From positions 124,001-188,000 of the forward strand of contig JBALVY010000003.1 in the NCBI GenBank assembly GCA_036960375.1: 64,000 nucleotides of DNA, given 5' to 3'. The first letter of the stretch is position 1, and every line of letters starts with the position of its first letter. This document shows positions 50,831 through 59,756 of the stretch, piece after piece. The position numbers and the translations under genes were made by a program. The notes below the pieces were generated by a model. It ran no database searches. It was not told where the DNA came from and worked only from the letters and a program-made list of their open reading frames with translations. The stretch comes from CAWVSB01 sp036960375 (GTDB lineage: Bacteria > Pseudomonadota > Gammaproteobacteria > Pseudomonadales > CAWVSB01).

Positions 50831-51544
50831 ATGGTGCGTGTACAAACAGAGCCCTTATTAGCTTACGTGCTACATACCCGTCCTTATCGGGATACCAGCG
50901 TACTGGCAGATTTTTTAACGGCAGAATTGGGTTTGGTACGAGCGGTAGTTAAGGGTGTGCGTCGGTTATCGGGCAAGGCATCGGCCGTACGCTGCGAGCC
51001 ATTTACCCCGTTAAACCTTAGCTTTACCGGGCGCGGGAGTTTGAAGTCAGCGTGGCAGCTGGAAGCCATTGGTGCGCCCTTGGGGCTCAAGGGTAAACAT
51101 CTATTTGCCGCTATGTATGTCAACGAATTATTACTGCGGGCATTACATGAAGGCGATCCCTATCCTGACCTAGTTCGAGCTTATCAGTGGGTACTTGGAG
51201 AGCTAGAGCAGGGTGCTGATATTGAGGCATCGCTGCGACCTTTTGAGCATAGTTTGCTCAACGAAATGGGTTATGGCATCGATCTGTATCATGATGTTAA
51301 TGGAGAGCCACTGGTAGCTGCCGAGCGCTACTGCTTTCAGCCAGAAATGGGTTTTGTCCCCGGCGAGGCGCGTGGTTTAAGCTGGAGCGGTGCGGAACTG
51401 GCTCACTTGGGAGAATGGAATCTGACTGACCAGCAAACACGTCGTCACGCCAAACAATTGTTACGTCAGGCCCTGTTACCACTGGTGGGTGATAAACCCT
51501 TAGTAAGCCGGGAATTATTTAGCGGAGCAAGCCACAATGATTAA
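50831..51544 (+). CDS. recO: DNA repair protein RecO
   Basis: Recombination mediator that loads RecA with RecR, 237 residues. AYVLHTRPYRDTSVLADFLTAELGLVRAVVKGVRR is the N-terminal OB-fold, and LNEMGYGIDL and a helical C-terminal domain follow. It overlaps acpS by 8 bp. In Pseudomonas-like genomes pdxJ normally follows; here it is absent. Confidence 0.92.
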   Translation: MVRVQTEPLLAYVLHTRPYRDTSVLADFLTAELGLVRAVVKGVRRLSGKASAVRCEPFTPLNLSFTGRGSLKSAWQLEAIGAPLGLKGKHLFAAMYVNELLLRALHEGDPYPDLVRAYQWVLGELEQGADIEASLRPFEHSLLNEMGYGIDLYHDVNGEPLVAAERYCFQPEMGFVPGEARGLSWSGAELAHLGEWNLTDQQTRRHAKQLLRQALLPLVGDKPLVSRELFSGASHND

Positions 51545-51917
51545 GGGTTTAGGCAGTGACATTATTGAAATCAGCCGCGTAGAGGCGAGCTTGCTGCGCA
51601 CCGACAATCGTTTGGCCAAACGCATTCTTACCCCTGAAGAATTAGAGCGTTTCAATCAATGTCCGCAACCGCATCGATACTTCGCTAAACGTTTCGCCGC
51701 CAAGGAAGCTGCTGCTAAAGCACTGGGCACGGGTATCGGCCAGGGAGTCAGTTGGCAGGATATTTGCATTAGAAATAATGACCTTGGAGCACCCCAGCTG
51801 TATTTTAGTGGAGGCGCCTTGTTGCATTGCGAGGCTCTGGGGGTAGAAACCTGTCATTTGAGTATTACCGACGAGAAGCATTACGCGATGGCTGTGGTAG
51901 TGCTGGAAGGCCAATAA
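51537..51917 (+). CDS. acpS: Holo-[acyl-carrier-protein] synthase
   Basis: Adds the phosphopantetheine arm to acyl carrier protein, 126 residues. GLGSDIIEISRVE is the metal-binding start and KRFAAKEAAAKALGTGI the CoA-binding signature with Glu. Starts inside the recO stop region (ATGATTAAG). Confidence 0.95.
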   Translation: MIKGLGSDIIEISRVEASLLRTDNRLAKRILTPEELERFNQCPQPHRYFAKRFAAKEAAAKALGTGIGQGVSWQDICIRNNDLGAPQLYFSGGALLHCEALGVETCHLSITDEKHYAMAVVVLEGQ

Positions 51918-51989
51918 TGGAACGAATATAGCTTTCGATTTGAACATCTCTATAAATAACGGGTCTTAAAACTGAAGACGGAGAAATGA

Positions 51990-52901
51990 ATGGATTATCC
52001 CACTATTGAATCTTGCGTTGGAGAGACACCTCTGGTGCGCTTACAACGGCTTTGTGGGGACACATCTAATACGATACTGGTCAAGCTGGAGGGCAATAAC
52101 CCTGCCGGTTCGGTCAAGGATAGACCTGCACTGAGCATGATAAACCGGGCCGAGTCACGAGGTGATATCAGTCCAGGTGACACACTTATAGAAGCGACCA
52201 GCGGCAATACAGGCATTGCCTTAGCGATGGCTACTGCCATCAAAGGTTACCGGATGGTACTCATTATGCCCTCCCATATGAGCTCAGAGCGTAAGCAGGC
52301 AATGTCTGCCTATGGCGCTGAGTTAGTAGAGGTGAGCAAGGAGGCGGGTATGGAAGGCGCTCGAGACCTTGCTCAGCAGATGCAGGCTGACGGCAAAGGG
52401 CGAGTACTGGATCAATTCGGTAATTTTGACAATCCGCTGGCTCACTATGACACCACAGGGCCTGAACTTTGGCGTCAGACGGCTGGCCAAATTACCCATT
52501 TTGTCAGCTCCATGGGGACTACCGGCACTATTATGGGCTGTTCCCAGTATCTTAAAGAACAAAATCCCGATATCAGGGTAATTGGTTTGCAACCGCAGGA
52601 TGGTTCGGCCATTCCTGGTATTCGTCGTTGGCCTGAGGCCTATATGCCGAATATTTTTGACCGTGCCCGGGTGGATGAAGTGATGGACCTATCACAACAG
52701 GAGTCGGAAACGACTATGCGAGCGCTGGCTGAGCGCGAAGGCATATTCTGTGGAGTGTCCTCTGGTGGTGCGGTGGCAGCCGCCTTGAAGCTTAACCAGA
52801 CGCTTGAAAATGCCACTATTGTGGCCATCATTTGTGATCGAGGTGATCGATACCTCAGCACCGGTGTATTCGATGCAGCCAGTACGGAAAACTCAAATTA
52901 A
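51990..52901 (+). CDS. cysM: Cysteine synthase B
   Basis: PLP-dependent O-acetylserine sulfhydrylase, CysM type, 303 residues. KLEGNNPAGSVKDRPAL carries the PLP lysine. EATSGNTGIALA is the substrate loop, GTTGTIMG the phosphate-binding loop, and CGVSSGGAVAAAL the C-terminal Ser region. It sits next to relA as in Pseudomonas, but without the rRNA methylase gene that usually intervenes. Confidence 0.94.
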   Translation: MDYPTIESCVGETPLVRLQRLCGDTSNTILVKLEGNNPAGSVKDRPALSMINRAESRGDISPGDTLIEATSGNTGIALAMATAIKGYRMVLIMPSHMSSERKQAMSAYGAELVEVSKEAGMEGARDLAQQMQADGKGRVLDQFGNFDNPLAHYDTTGPELWRQTAGQITHFVSSMGTTGTIMGCSQYLKEQNPDIRVIGLQPQDGSAIPGIRRWPEAYMPNIFDRARVDEVMDLSQQESETTMRALAEREGIFCGVSSGGAVAAALKLNQTLENATIVAIICDRGDRYLSTGVFDAASTENSN

Positions 52902-52981
52902 TATAATAATGTGAGCTATATAAATAGCCCGAATTGCAGTAAGTCGAAAACACAGTGACTGACGCAATATAAGGTATAGAC

Positions 52982-55210
52982 ATGGTAAGAGTTCGAAAAT
53001 TTTACCCGTTTCCGGGTGATAAAGATGTGGACCTGTCGGGTTGGTTGGCGCGTTTGTCGTTGCCGGAGAAAGAGCACGCCGATGTACAGCGCGCCTGTGA
53101 GCTAGTGGCAGATGTACGTCATTTGCCGGGTAACCCCGATTATCTCTGGTCCGATACTACCGATTGTTACCGCGTTGGCCTGGAAATGGCCGACATTCTG
53201 GTAGAGCTAGGGTTGGAGCCGCAAACCTTGTTGGCTGCGATACTCTATCGTGCCGTACGAGAAGAAAAACTTCCTCTGAAAACCGTAGAGCTTGAGTTCG
53301 GCAAACCGACTGCGCGCCTGGTACAGGGTGTCACGGAGATGGAGGCGATTGGCAATGCCTTGCACCCCACCACAGAAACGGTGCTTGGGCAGAGCCAGAG
53401 TCAGGTTGATAACATTCGTCGCATGTTGGTGACGATGATCGACGATGTACGGGTCGCATTAATCAAGTTGGCAGAGAGAAACTGTGCGCTACATGCGCTG
53501 AAAGATGAACCGGTGAAACGCTGGCAGGTCGCCAGAGAGGTTTCGGAAGTCTATGCGCCGCTAGCCCATAGGTTGGGAATAGGCCACATAAAATGGGAGT
53601 TGGAAGACCTGGCTTTTCGCTATCTTGAACCACAAGCCTACAAACAAATAGCCACGTTACTGGACGGTCGCCGGCTGGATCGCCAACAATTTATTGATTC
53701 CGTGCGAGAGGAGTTGACGCAGCGTTTGAGTAGCACCGGTTTAGATGCAGAGGTGAATGGTCGAGTAAAACATATATTCAGTATCTGGAAGAAGATGCAG
53801 CGTAAGAATATTCCGTTCTCGGAAATTTACGATATTCGCGCAGTACGAATTTTGGTCGACTCCTTGCCGGAATGTTATGCCGCTCTGGGGGTGGTTCACA
53901 CGGCTTGGCGCAATCTGCCAAACGAGTTTGATGACTATATTGCCAACCCCAAAAGCAATGGTTATCAATCGTTACATACTGCGGTTATCGGCCCAGGTGG
54001 CAAGGCTTTGGAGGTGCAAATTCGTACTCATAAAATGCATCAAGAGTCAGAATTTGGCGTCTGTGCTCACTGGGCATATAAAGGTGCTGATACCACCAAG
54101 GGTTCATCGGCTTCTTATGATGACAAAATTGCCTGGTTGAGACAGGTGCTCGAATGGCATGAAGAATTGGGCGATGTTGATGGTCTGGCGGATTTGGCAT
54201 CCGAGGTATCTCAGGACAGAATTTATGTATTTACCCCCGAGGGCCACGTGGTCGATCTTCCCCGTGGCTCAACACCGGTAGATTTTGCCTACCATGTTCA
54301 TACAGAAGTAGGGCATCGTTGTCGCGGTGCTCGAGTTGATCGAAGAATTGTACCGCTGACTTTTCAGCTGATTACGGGTCAACAAGTAGAGATATTGACA
54401 GGTAAGGATGCCCAGCCGAGTCGGGATTGGCTACGAGTGGATTTGGGTTACAGCCGCTCATCACGTACCCGCAGCAAGATCCAGCAGTGGTTCAGACTAC
54501 AAGCGCGCGAAGAAAATGTCGACGCCGGTGCGGCTATTGTAGAGCGCGAATTTAAGCGTCTGGCGCTAACCAGTCTCGATTTCAAACTAGTGGCTAATAA
54601 GCTCAAACGACCGACAGTAGATGATATGTATGCTGCGGTGGGCTCGGGAGAGATAAGTTCGGCCCAAGTTTTGGCCGCCGCCCAACGAATGTTTGAAAAG
54701 GCAGAAGCAAAACAGTTGGATTTTGCTGGTTTTACCCCCCCTTCGCGCGAGCGACCTTCTGCAGGCATTGTGGTTCATGGGGTTGGCAACTTGCTGACTG
54801 CCGTAGCAGGTTGCTGTAACCCAGTTCCAGGAGACGAAATTATTGGCTATATCACCCACGGCCGTGGAATTACCGTACACCGAAGGGATTGTGGGAAATT
54901 TTCCAGCTTACATGAACGCGAACCTGAGCGGGCGGTTGAGGTAGAGTGGGGTGATTCCCCTGCGCGTTTCCCTGCGGTTATTGCTGTACAGGCTAATGAC
55001 CGACCAAGCTTACTGCACGACGTCACCAGTTTACTGGCTCAGGACCGTATTAATGTGACCGGTTTGAATACCGTGACTCACCCTGAGGACGGCAGTGTCA
55101 ATATGCAAGTTACGGTGGAGGTTTCCGGTCTAAGCGCTTTGTCTCGTTTGTGTGGGCGGTTAACTGAGTTGCCAAATGTTGTTTCAGTAGAAAGATTGAG
55201 AGACGATTGA
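52982..55210 (+). CDS. relA: GTP pyrophosphokinase RelA
   Basis: Ribosome-associated (p)ppGpp synthetase, 742 residues. The N-terminal domain has lost the hydrolase HD signature (LAAILYRAVREEKL in its place), as expected for RelA and not SpoT. The synthetase domain has YDIRAVRILVD and NPKSNGYQSLHTAVIGPGGKALEVQIRT. The TGS domain has VFTPEGHVVDLPRGSTPVDFAYHVHTEVGHRC, then GCCNPVPGDEIIGYITHGRGI and a C-terminal ACT domain. The stop overlaps the mazG start. Confidence 0.96.
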   Translation: MVRVRKFYPFPGDKDVDLSGWLARLSLPEKEHADVQRACELVADVRHLPGNPDYLWSDTTDCYRVGLEMADILVELGLEPQTLLAAILYRAVREEKLPLKTVELEFGKPTARLVQGVTEMEAIGNALHPTTETVLGQSQSQVDNIRRMLVTMIDDVRVALIKLAERNCALHALKDEPVKRWQVAREVSEVYAPLAHRLGIGHIKWELEDLAFRYLEPQAYKQIATLLDGRRLDRQQFIDSVREELTQRLSSTGLDAEVNGRVKHIFSIWKKMQRKNIPFSEIYDIRAVRILVDSLPECYAALGVVHTAWRNLPNEFDDYIANPKSNGYQSLHTAVIGPGGKALEVQIRTHKMHQESEFGVCAHWAYKGADTTKGSSASYDDKIAWLRQVLEWHEELGDVDGLADLASEVSQDRIYVFTPEGHVVDLPRGSTPVDFAYHVHTEVGHRCRGARVDRRIVPLTFQLITGQQVEILTGKDAQPSRDWLRVDLGYSRSSRTRSKIQQWFRLQAREENVDAGAAIVEREFKRLALTSLDFKLVANKLKRPTVDDMYAAVGSGEISSAQVLAAAQRMFEKAEAKQLDFAGFTPPSRERPSAGIVVHGVGNLLTAVAGCCNPVPGDEIIGYITHGRGITVHRRDCGKFSSLHEREPERAVEVEWGDSPARFPAVIAVQANDRPSLLHDVTSLLAQDRINVTGLNTVTHPEDGSVNMQVTVEVSGLSALSRLCGRLTELPNVVSVERLRDD

Positions 55211-56031
55211 TGAGCGGCAAAAAATACAACATCGAAGACTTGCTCTATCTAATGAGCCGCCTGCGCGACCCGGTAGATGGTTGCCCATGGGATTTACGCC
55301 AGACACTTGCCAGTATTGTTCCCTATACCCTTGAGGAATGTTATGAACTGGCGGATACGATTGAGCAGGGCGATAACGGACATCTGCGTGAAGAGCTGGG
55401 TGATGTCCTTTTTCAGGTTGTTTTCTATTGCCGCATCGCCAGCGAAGACACTCTGTTTGATTTTACCGACGTGGTCCATACCTTAGTAGATAAGCTAGTC
55501 AGCCGTCATCCTCATGTATTTCCCGATGGCTCTTTGACTGCGCGCAGGGGTGATCAGAGTATTTCGGAACAGGAAGTACATGCCTCCTGGGAGGCTATTA
55601 AACAAGACGAGCGCAATGCCAAGTCTCGTACAGGTTTGTTAGCCGACGTACCTTTGGCGTTTCCTGCTTTGGTTCGCTCGCAAAAGCTGCAGAAGCGAGC
55701 TGCAACAGTGGGTTTTGACTGGGATAAAATCGAAGATGTGCTAGCGAAAATAGACGAAGAGTTGGCTGAATTACGTGAAGGTATTGCCCTCGGAGATAAG
55801 GCCAACCAGTTTGAGGAAGTGGGTGATTTGTTGATGTCGGTGGTCAATACAGCCCGCCATCTTGGGGTGGATGCCGAGTCTGCACTTCGCCAGAGTAACC
55901 TGAAGCTGGAGCAGAGATTCGCGGGTATAGAGCAGCTTGCGGCAGATCAGGGTCGACAGCTGGGCGATATGAGCTTGGAAGAAATGGACGTTCTATGGTG
56001 CCAGGTGAAAGCGTCCGGGCAGACATTATAG
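55210..56031 (+). CDS. mazG: Nucleoside triphosphate pyrophosphohydrolase MazG
   Basis: Hydrolyses NTPs to NMP and PPi, 273 residues. Two MazG domains: the first with CPWDLRQTLASIVPYTLEECYELADTI and LREELGDVLFQVVFYCRIA (metal-binding Glu and Asp), the second with GFDWDKIEDVLAKIDEELAEL and FEEVGDLLMSVVNTARHLGVD. In E. coli it lowers ppGpp and follows relA, as here (TGATG overlap). Confidence 0.95.
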   Translation: MSGKKYNIEDLLYLMSRLRDPVDGCPWDLRQTLASIVPYTLEECYELADTIEQGDNGHLREELGDVLFQVVFYCRIASEDTLFDFTDVVHTLVDKLVSRHPHVFPDGSLTARRGDQSISEQEVHASWEAIKQDERNAKSRTGLLADVPLAFPALVRSQKLQKRAATVGFDWDKIEDVLAKIDEELAELREGIALGDKANQFEEVGDLLMSVVNTARHLGVDAESALRQSNLKLEQRFAGIEQLAADQGRQLGDMSLEEMDVLWCQVKASGQTL

Positions 56032-56097
56032 TTCTTTGGTTTTATTGATCTGTACGTTATTTGTACAAATTAGCCTCATTTACTACCTTTGGCGGGC

Positions 56098-56125
56098 TTG
56101 ACTCACCGCATGGGCAGTGTATGGT
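56098..56125 (+). promoter_or_regulatory. Candidate sigma-70 promoter of adk
   Basis: TTGACT, 16-bp spacer, TATGGT, 78 bp before the adk ATG and in the 171-bp gap after mazG. Confidence 0.45.
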
Positions 56126-56202
56126 GGGCGCCTCTTTTAATCAGGCCAGCTTCCGTATTGGAGCATCTGAGCCTGAATGTACAGATCTAGGGAGGTCAGT
56201 TA

Positions 56203-56847
56203 ATGCGCGTCATTCTTTTAGGGGCACCGGGTGCCGGTAAGGGTACACAGGCTCAATTTATTTGCGAACACTATTCTATTCCCCAAATATCTACGGGTGA
56301 TATGCTTCGTGCTGCCGTTAAAGCGGGCACCGAACTGGGGCTTCAGGCTAAAGCAGTGATGGATTCTGGTGGTCTGGTTTCTGATGACATTATTATCGGG
56401 CTGGTTAAAGAGCGCATCACCGCAGATGATTGTGAGAACGGTTTTCTGTTTGATGGCTTTCCGCGCACTATCCCTCAGGCTGAGGCCATGGTTGACGCTG
56501 GCGTGAATATTGATCACGTAGTGGAAATTGATGTAGACGATGAAGAAATTGTCGGCCGCATGAGCGGGCGTCGTGTACACCCTGCTTCTGGTCGTGTTTA
56601 CCATGTGATTTACAATCCCCCTGCTTCTGAAGGTAAAGATGACGTCTCTGGCGATGACTTGATTCAGCGAGAAGACGACCAGGAAGATACTGTTCGTCAT
56701 CGCCTGAGCGTATATCACGAGCAAACCAAACCTCTGGTTGCCTTTTATAGCTCTATGAGTGGCGACGCTGCACCAGCTTACAGCTGTATTGCAGGCGTTG
56801 GTTCAGTTGAAGATATTCGCGCTAATGTACTGGGCGCATTAAAATAA
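56203..56847 (+). CDS. adk: Adenylate kinase
   Basis: Interconverts ATP, AMP and ADP, 214 residues, the long bacterial form. LGAPGAGKGTQAQFI (5-19) is the P-loop. DGFPRTIPQAEAM is the adenylate kinase signature. The lid runs around GRRVHPASGRVYHVIYNPP and lacks zinc cysteines. GGGAGGTC precedes the ATG. Confidence 0.97.
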   Translation: MRVILLGAPGAGKGTQAQFICEHYSIPQISTGDMLRAAVKAGTELGLQAKAVMDSGGLVSDDIIIGLVKERITADDCENGFLFDGFPRTIPQAEAMVDAGVNIDHVVEIDVDDEEIVGRMSGRRVHPASGRVYHVIYNPPASEGKDDVSGDDLIQREDDQEDTVRHRLSVYHEQTKPLVAFYSSMSGDAAPAYSCIAGVGSVEDIRANVLGALK

Positions 56848-56853
56848 GAGGCT

Positions 56854-56881
56854 ACTGCGCTGGTCTAATGGCTGGCGCAGT
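56854..56881 (+). repeat. Hairpin between adk and hemH
   Basis: ACTGCGC and GCGCAGT arms with a 14-nt loop, no T-tract. Possibly an mRNA-stabilising or weak terminator structure. Confidence 0.45.
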
Positions 56882-56917
56882 GCGTAATACCCATTCTTAT
56901 TTAATGGCGAGGCTTCA

Positions 56918-57874
56918 ATGACAGCTCAAATCGGTGTGCTTTTGGTTAATCTTGGTAGCCCCGAGCAAGCTACGCCCAAAGCTGTCGCTAAATTCCTGAA
57001 ACAATTTCTGGGCGACTCAAGAGTCGTTGAAATTCCCCGTCTAGTCTGGCTGCCTTTACTTTATGCGGTTATCGCGCCTTTGCGCAGTAAACGTTCTGCC
57101 AAAAAATATCAGCAGATCTGGTGGCCGGAAGGCTCTCCGCTAAAAGTTATTAGTGAGCAGCAGGCTAGTGGTTTACAGTCTTTATTGGGTGATAGCTATT
57201 TAGTGCATCTTGCCTATACCTACGGTCAACCGGCTATTTCCTCTCAGCTGGACGCTTTTACCGCCGCGGGTATTGAGCGTGTGGTGTTATTGCCTTTGTA
57301 TCCTCAGTATTCGGGCACAACGACGGGCGCTATTCTCGATCAATTGGCAAACTATCTGCAATCTCACAGAGTAGCGCCACAGGTCAATTATATTCGCGAT
57401 TACTATAATCACCCGGCGTTCATCACGGCACTGGCAGCGTCTGTGCGTGAGCATTGGCAGGCCAATACTCGCAGCGAAAAGCTACTGATGTCTTTTCACG
57501 GTATTCCCGAGCGCTGTGTTGAAAAGGGCGATCCTTATCAAGCCCATTGTGAGGCTACAGCTAATGCCTTGGCTGTGGAATTGCAGCTGTCAGAGGATCA
57601 ATGGGCGATCAGTTATCAATCCCGTCTGGGTCCCGCTCAATGGTTGCAACCGGCCACCAGTGATACGCTGCAGAGCTGGGGCAAGCAAAAACTCGCATCT
57701 GTAGATATCATCTGCCCGGCGTTTAGTGTGGATTGTCTCGAGACTCTCGAGGAGATCAAGCTGGAGAATCGTGCTGAGTTTCAAACAGCAGGCGGCGGCG
57801 CATACCATTACATCGATTGTCTTAATGCGCGGCCTGATCATTTGGCTATGATGGCTGACCTGATCAAGGGCTGA
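56918..57874 (+). CDS. hemH: Ferrochelatase
   Basis: Inserts Fe2+ into protoporphyrin IX, the last step of heme synthesis, 318 residues. IGVLLVNLGSPEQATPKAV is the start, LPLYPQYSGTTTGAI and LLMSFHGIPERCVEKGDPY (catalytic His) are typical, and CPAFSVDCLETLEEI holds the conserved Glu. It is followed by two palindromes before convergent mobA. Confidence 0.96.
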   Translation: MTAQIGVLLVNLGSPEQATPKAVAKFLKQFLGDSRVVEIPRLVWLPLLYAVIAPLRSKRSAKKYQQIWWPEGSPLKVISEQQASGLQSLLGDSYLVHLAYTYGQPAISSQLDAFTAAGIERVVLLPLYPQYSGTTTGAILDQLANYLQSHRVAPQVNYIRDYYNHPAFITALAASVREHWQANTRSEKLLMSFHGIPERCVEKGDPYQAHCEATANALAVELQLSEDQWAISYQSRLGPAQWLQPATSDTLQSWGKQKLASVDIICPAFSVDCLETLEEIKLENRAEFQTAGGGAYHYIDCLNARPDHLAMMADLIKG

Positions 57875-57891
57875 TTCTGCGTACTTGGTCG

Positions 57892-58058
57892 GGGAACGGC
57901 TGGAGTGCTCTGGCGAATAGCAACCATAATGATGGCCGCCGATCCGACAGCTAGAGAACTCGGGCTGCGCCCTCAAACATACTCTAGCAAGGGCGTCGGC
58001 TCGGCGGCCACCATTATAAGCGGGTTGAATAATTCGCCAGAGCACACCAGCCGTTCCC
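57892..58058. repeat. Long nested palindrome A4 (family A, reverse orientation, 167 bp)
   Basis: Outer arms 57892-57918 and 58032-58058, 27 bp with one mismatch. Inner arms CATAATGATGGCCGCCGA and TCGGCGGCCACCATTATA-type pair with few mismatches. The core hairpin 57950-57988 (39 nt) is closed by GCTAGAG/CTCTAGC, a compensatory A-to-G and T-to-C change relative to the GCTAAAG/CTTTAGC closing stem of other copies. Located 17 bp after hemH. Confidence 0.9.
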
Positions 58059-58213
58059 TCGGTTTATGCAGTCGTTAAACTAGATGAGGGATGTTGGGTT
58101 GTTGGTCCGGCCATTTTGAGAGCTTATCTCGCCCATGGAGGCTTACCAATATTTCCGCATACCAGGGCATGCCCTTTGTTGCTTATCCAAATTCTGCCCG
58201 TGTGATGTAGAGA

Positions 58214-58380
58214 GTGCGGTGCTGTTGACCCCTTGGCGAACTATTCAGTCGGCTTTGACTTCTTCCGCTGTGCCGGTGGCTTTTGCTAAAGTATGTTTGA
58301 GCGCTTGCGCGAGTTCTTTAGCAACCGGCACAGCGAAAGAAGTCAGACTGCTGTTCGCCAAGGGGTCAACAGCACCTCAC
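58214..58380. repeat. Long nested palindrome A5 (family A, forward orientation, 167 bp)
   Basis: Outer arms 58214-58241 and 58353-58380, 28 bp with one mismatch. Inner arms of 21 bp have one mismatch. The core hairpin 58285-58322 is identical to that of A3. The bulge AACTATTCAGTCGGC is on the left. With A4 it fills the convergent gap between hemH and mobA; the 155 bp between them shows no gene. Confidence 0.9.
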
Positions 58381-58420
58381 GGATAAGAACCCATCTAATC
58401 ACGAATCTAGAACCAAGCAC

Positions 58421-58999
58421 CTACAAAGCTGGCTCTCTACCCGAAAGCTCCTCCAAAGAATTGATATTCCAGAAAGCATCAACTTGGTCAGAGAAGTCGA
58501 CCTCGACCCAGCGCCCCTTTTTGTACCAGTGTTTTAAGGCACCAGAACCATCAAGCAATTCAGCGGCAGCAGAGCGCGCAAATTGGGACTCCAGTAGAGC
58601 GTGAATGAAATGCCCGCGTGCACCGTCATTAGCAGTGGCTATTTGAGCATCGTTCAGAGCAAGAGCCTGCTGTAATCGCATGACCAGATCCAGAGGTAAT
58701 AGCGGCGTATCGCAAGGACAGATAAGAGTGAAGTCAGTTCTTACGGAATCAATGCAAGCGGCGATACCGCCCAGCGGACCGGCAAAGTCCGGCTGCTTGT
58801 CCTCAATACAAGGCAGGTCCCACTGACGATATGTCTCTATATTGCGATTGCAGCTGATTAATACCTGGTCAACCTGAGGGGCGATGCGTTCCAGAGTGTG
58901 TTCAATTAAACATTTATTACGCCAGTTTTGCAGACCCTTGTCTGCGCCGCCCATACGGCTGCCCTGACCCCCGGCGAGAATAATGGCTGTGATACTCAT
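58421..58999 (-). CDS. mobA: Molybdenum cofactor guanylyltransferase MobA
   Basis: Transfers GMP to molybdopterin, 192 residues from the ATG at 58999 (MSITAIILAGGQGSRMGGADKGL, the nucleotide-binding signature). PDFAGPLGGIAACI and ICPCDTPLLPLDLV (metal-binding Asp) follow, and the C-terminal part ends NINSLEEL. It implies molybdoenzymes elsewhere. It is divergent from tsaB over a 64-bp gap. Confidence 0.93.
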   Translation of the reverse strand: MSITAIILAGGQGSRMGGADKGLQNWRNKCLIEHTLERIAPQVDQVLISCNRNIETYRQWDLPCIEDKQPDFAGPLGGIAACIDSVRTDFTLICPCDTPLLPLDLVMRLQQALALNDAQIATANDGARGHFIHALLESQFARSAAAELLDGSGALKHWYKKGRWVEVDFSDQVDAFWNINSLEELSGREPAL

Positions 59000-59063
59000 G
59001 ACAATGGTTCGCTTCTGATACAATCTGCAGCCATTGTAAACCGGATTGAATAAGGAAACCTTG

Positions 59064-59756
59064 ATGGCACGATTGCTGGCGCTGGATACCAGTGCCGAGG
59101 CCTGCTCTGTAGCACTACTTGACGGCGACAATGTGCTAGAAGAGTTTGCGCTGACACCGCGAGGGCATACCGAACATATATTGCCCATGGTGGAAAAAGT
59201 CCTCGCCGCATCAGCTTATGCACTGTCGAGCATGGATGCTATAGCCTTTGGCCGTGGACCAGGCTCCTTTACCGGTTTGCGCATAGCTGCTGGCGTGGTG
59301 CAGGGGCTGGCTTTTGGTGCAGACCTGTCAGTAGTGCCCGTCTCATCTCTGGCAGCTATCGCCCAGGGTTTTTGGCGTACCCACCCGGAAAATGATTCGC
59401 TGGCCTGTGTTGCAGTCGACGCCCGTATGAATGAAGTATATTTTGGCTGTTACCAGCGCGCAGGAGCGGTGGTGAGATTGGTGGCAGAGGAGAGAATTTG
59501 TGCACCAGAAGCCGTGACGTTGCCGAGCTATGATGGCACCTATATGGGGCTCGGTTCCGGCTGGGAATATTTTCCCCAAATGGATGCGCTGATTACCCAA
59601 TCAATTGTTGAACCTTATTTGTCGTGCCCGATTCACGCACAGGATATCGCCACTCTTGCGGCAGTGGCTTGGGCGCAGGGAGAAGCCGTTGATCCCGTAT
59701 TGGCACAGCCCGTCTATTTACGTAATGAAGTCAGCTGGAAGAAGGTCAATCAATAA
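59064..59756 (+). CDS. tsaB: tRNA threonylcarbamoyladenosine biosynthesis protein TsaB
   Basis: Partner of TsaD in making t6A37 of tRNA, 230 residues. LLALDTSAEACSVALL is the ASKHA start, GRGPGSFTGLRIAAGVVQGLAFG the core signature, and CVAVDARMNEVYFG the second block. The ATG at 59064 follows AAGGAAACC. The stop overlaps the uppP start. Confidence 0.94.
   Translation: MARLLALDTSAEACSVALLDGDNVLEEFALTPRGHTEHILPMVEKVLAASAYALSSMDAIAFGRGPGSFTGLRIAAGVVQGLAFGADLSVVPVSSLAAIAQGFWRTHPENDSLACVAVDARMNEVYFGCYQRAGAVVRLVAEERICAPEAVTLPSYDGTYMGLGSGWEYFPQMDALITQSIVEPYLSCPIHAQDIATLAAVAWAQGEAVDPVLAQPVYLRNEVSWKKVNQ

Noticed and set aside
58293..58604. Small open frames starting M(F/S)ERLREFFS in the palindrome cores (also at 38254 on the minus strand and 38620)
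   Set aside because: The shared peptide only reflects the conserved core DNA. Other copies (A1, A6) break the frame, the sequence after the core differs in every copy, and no ribosome site is present.
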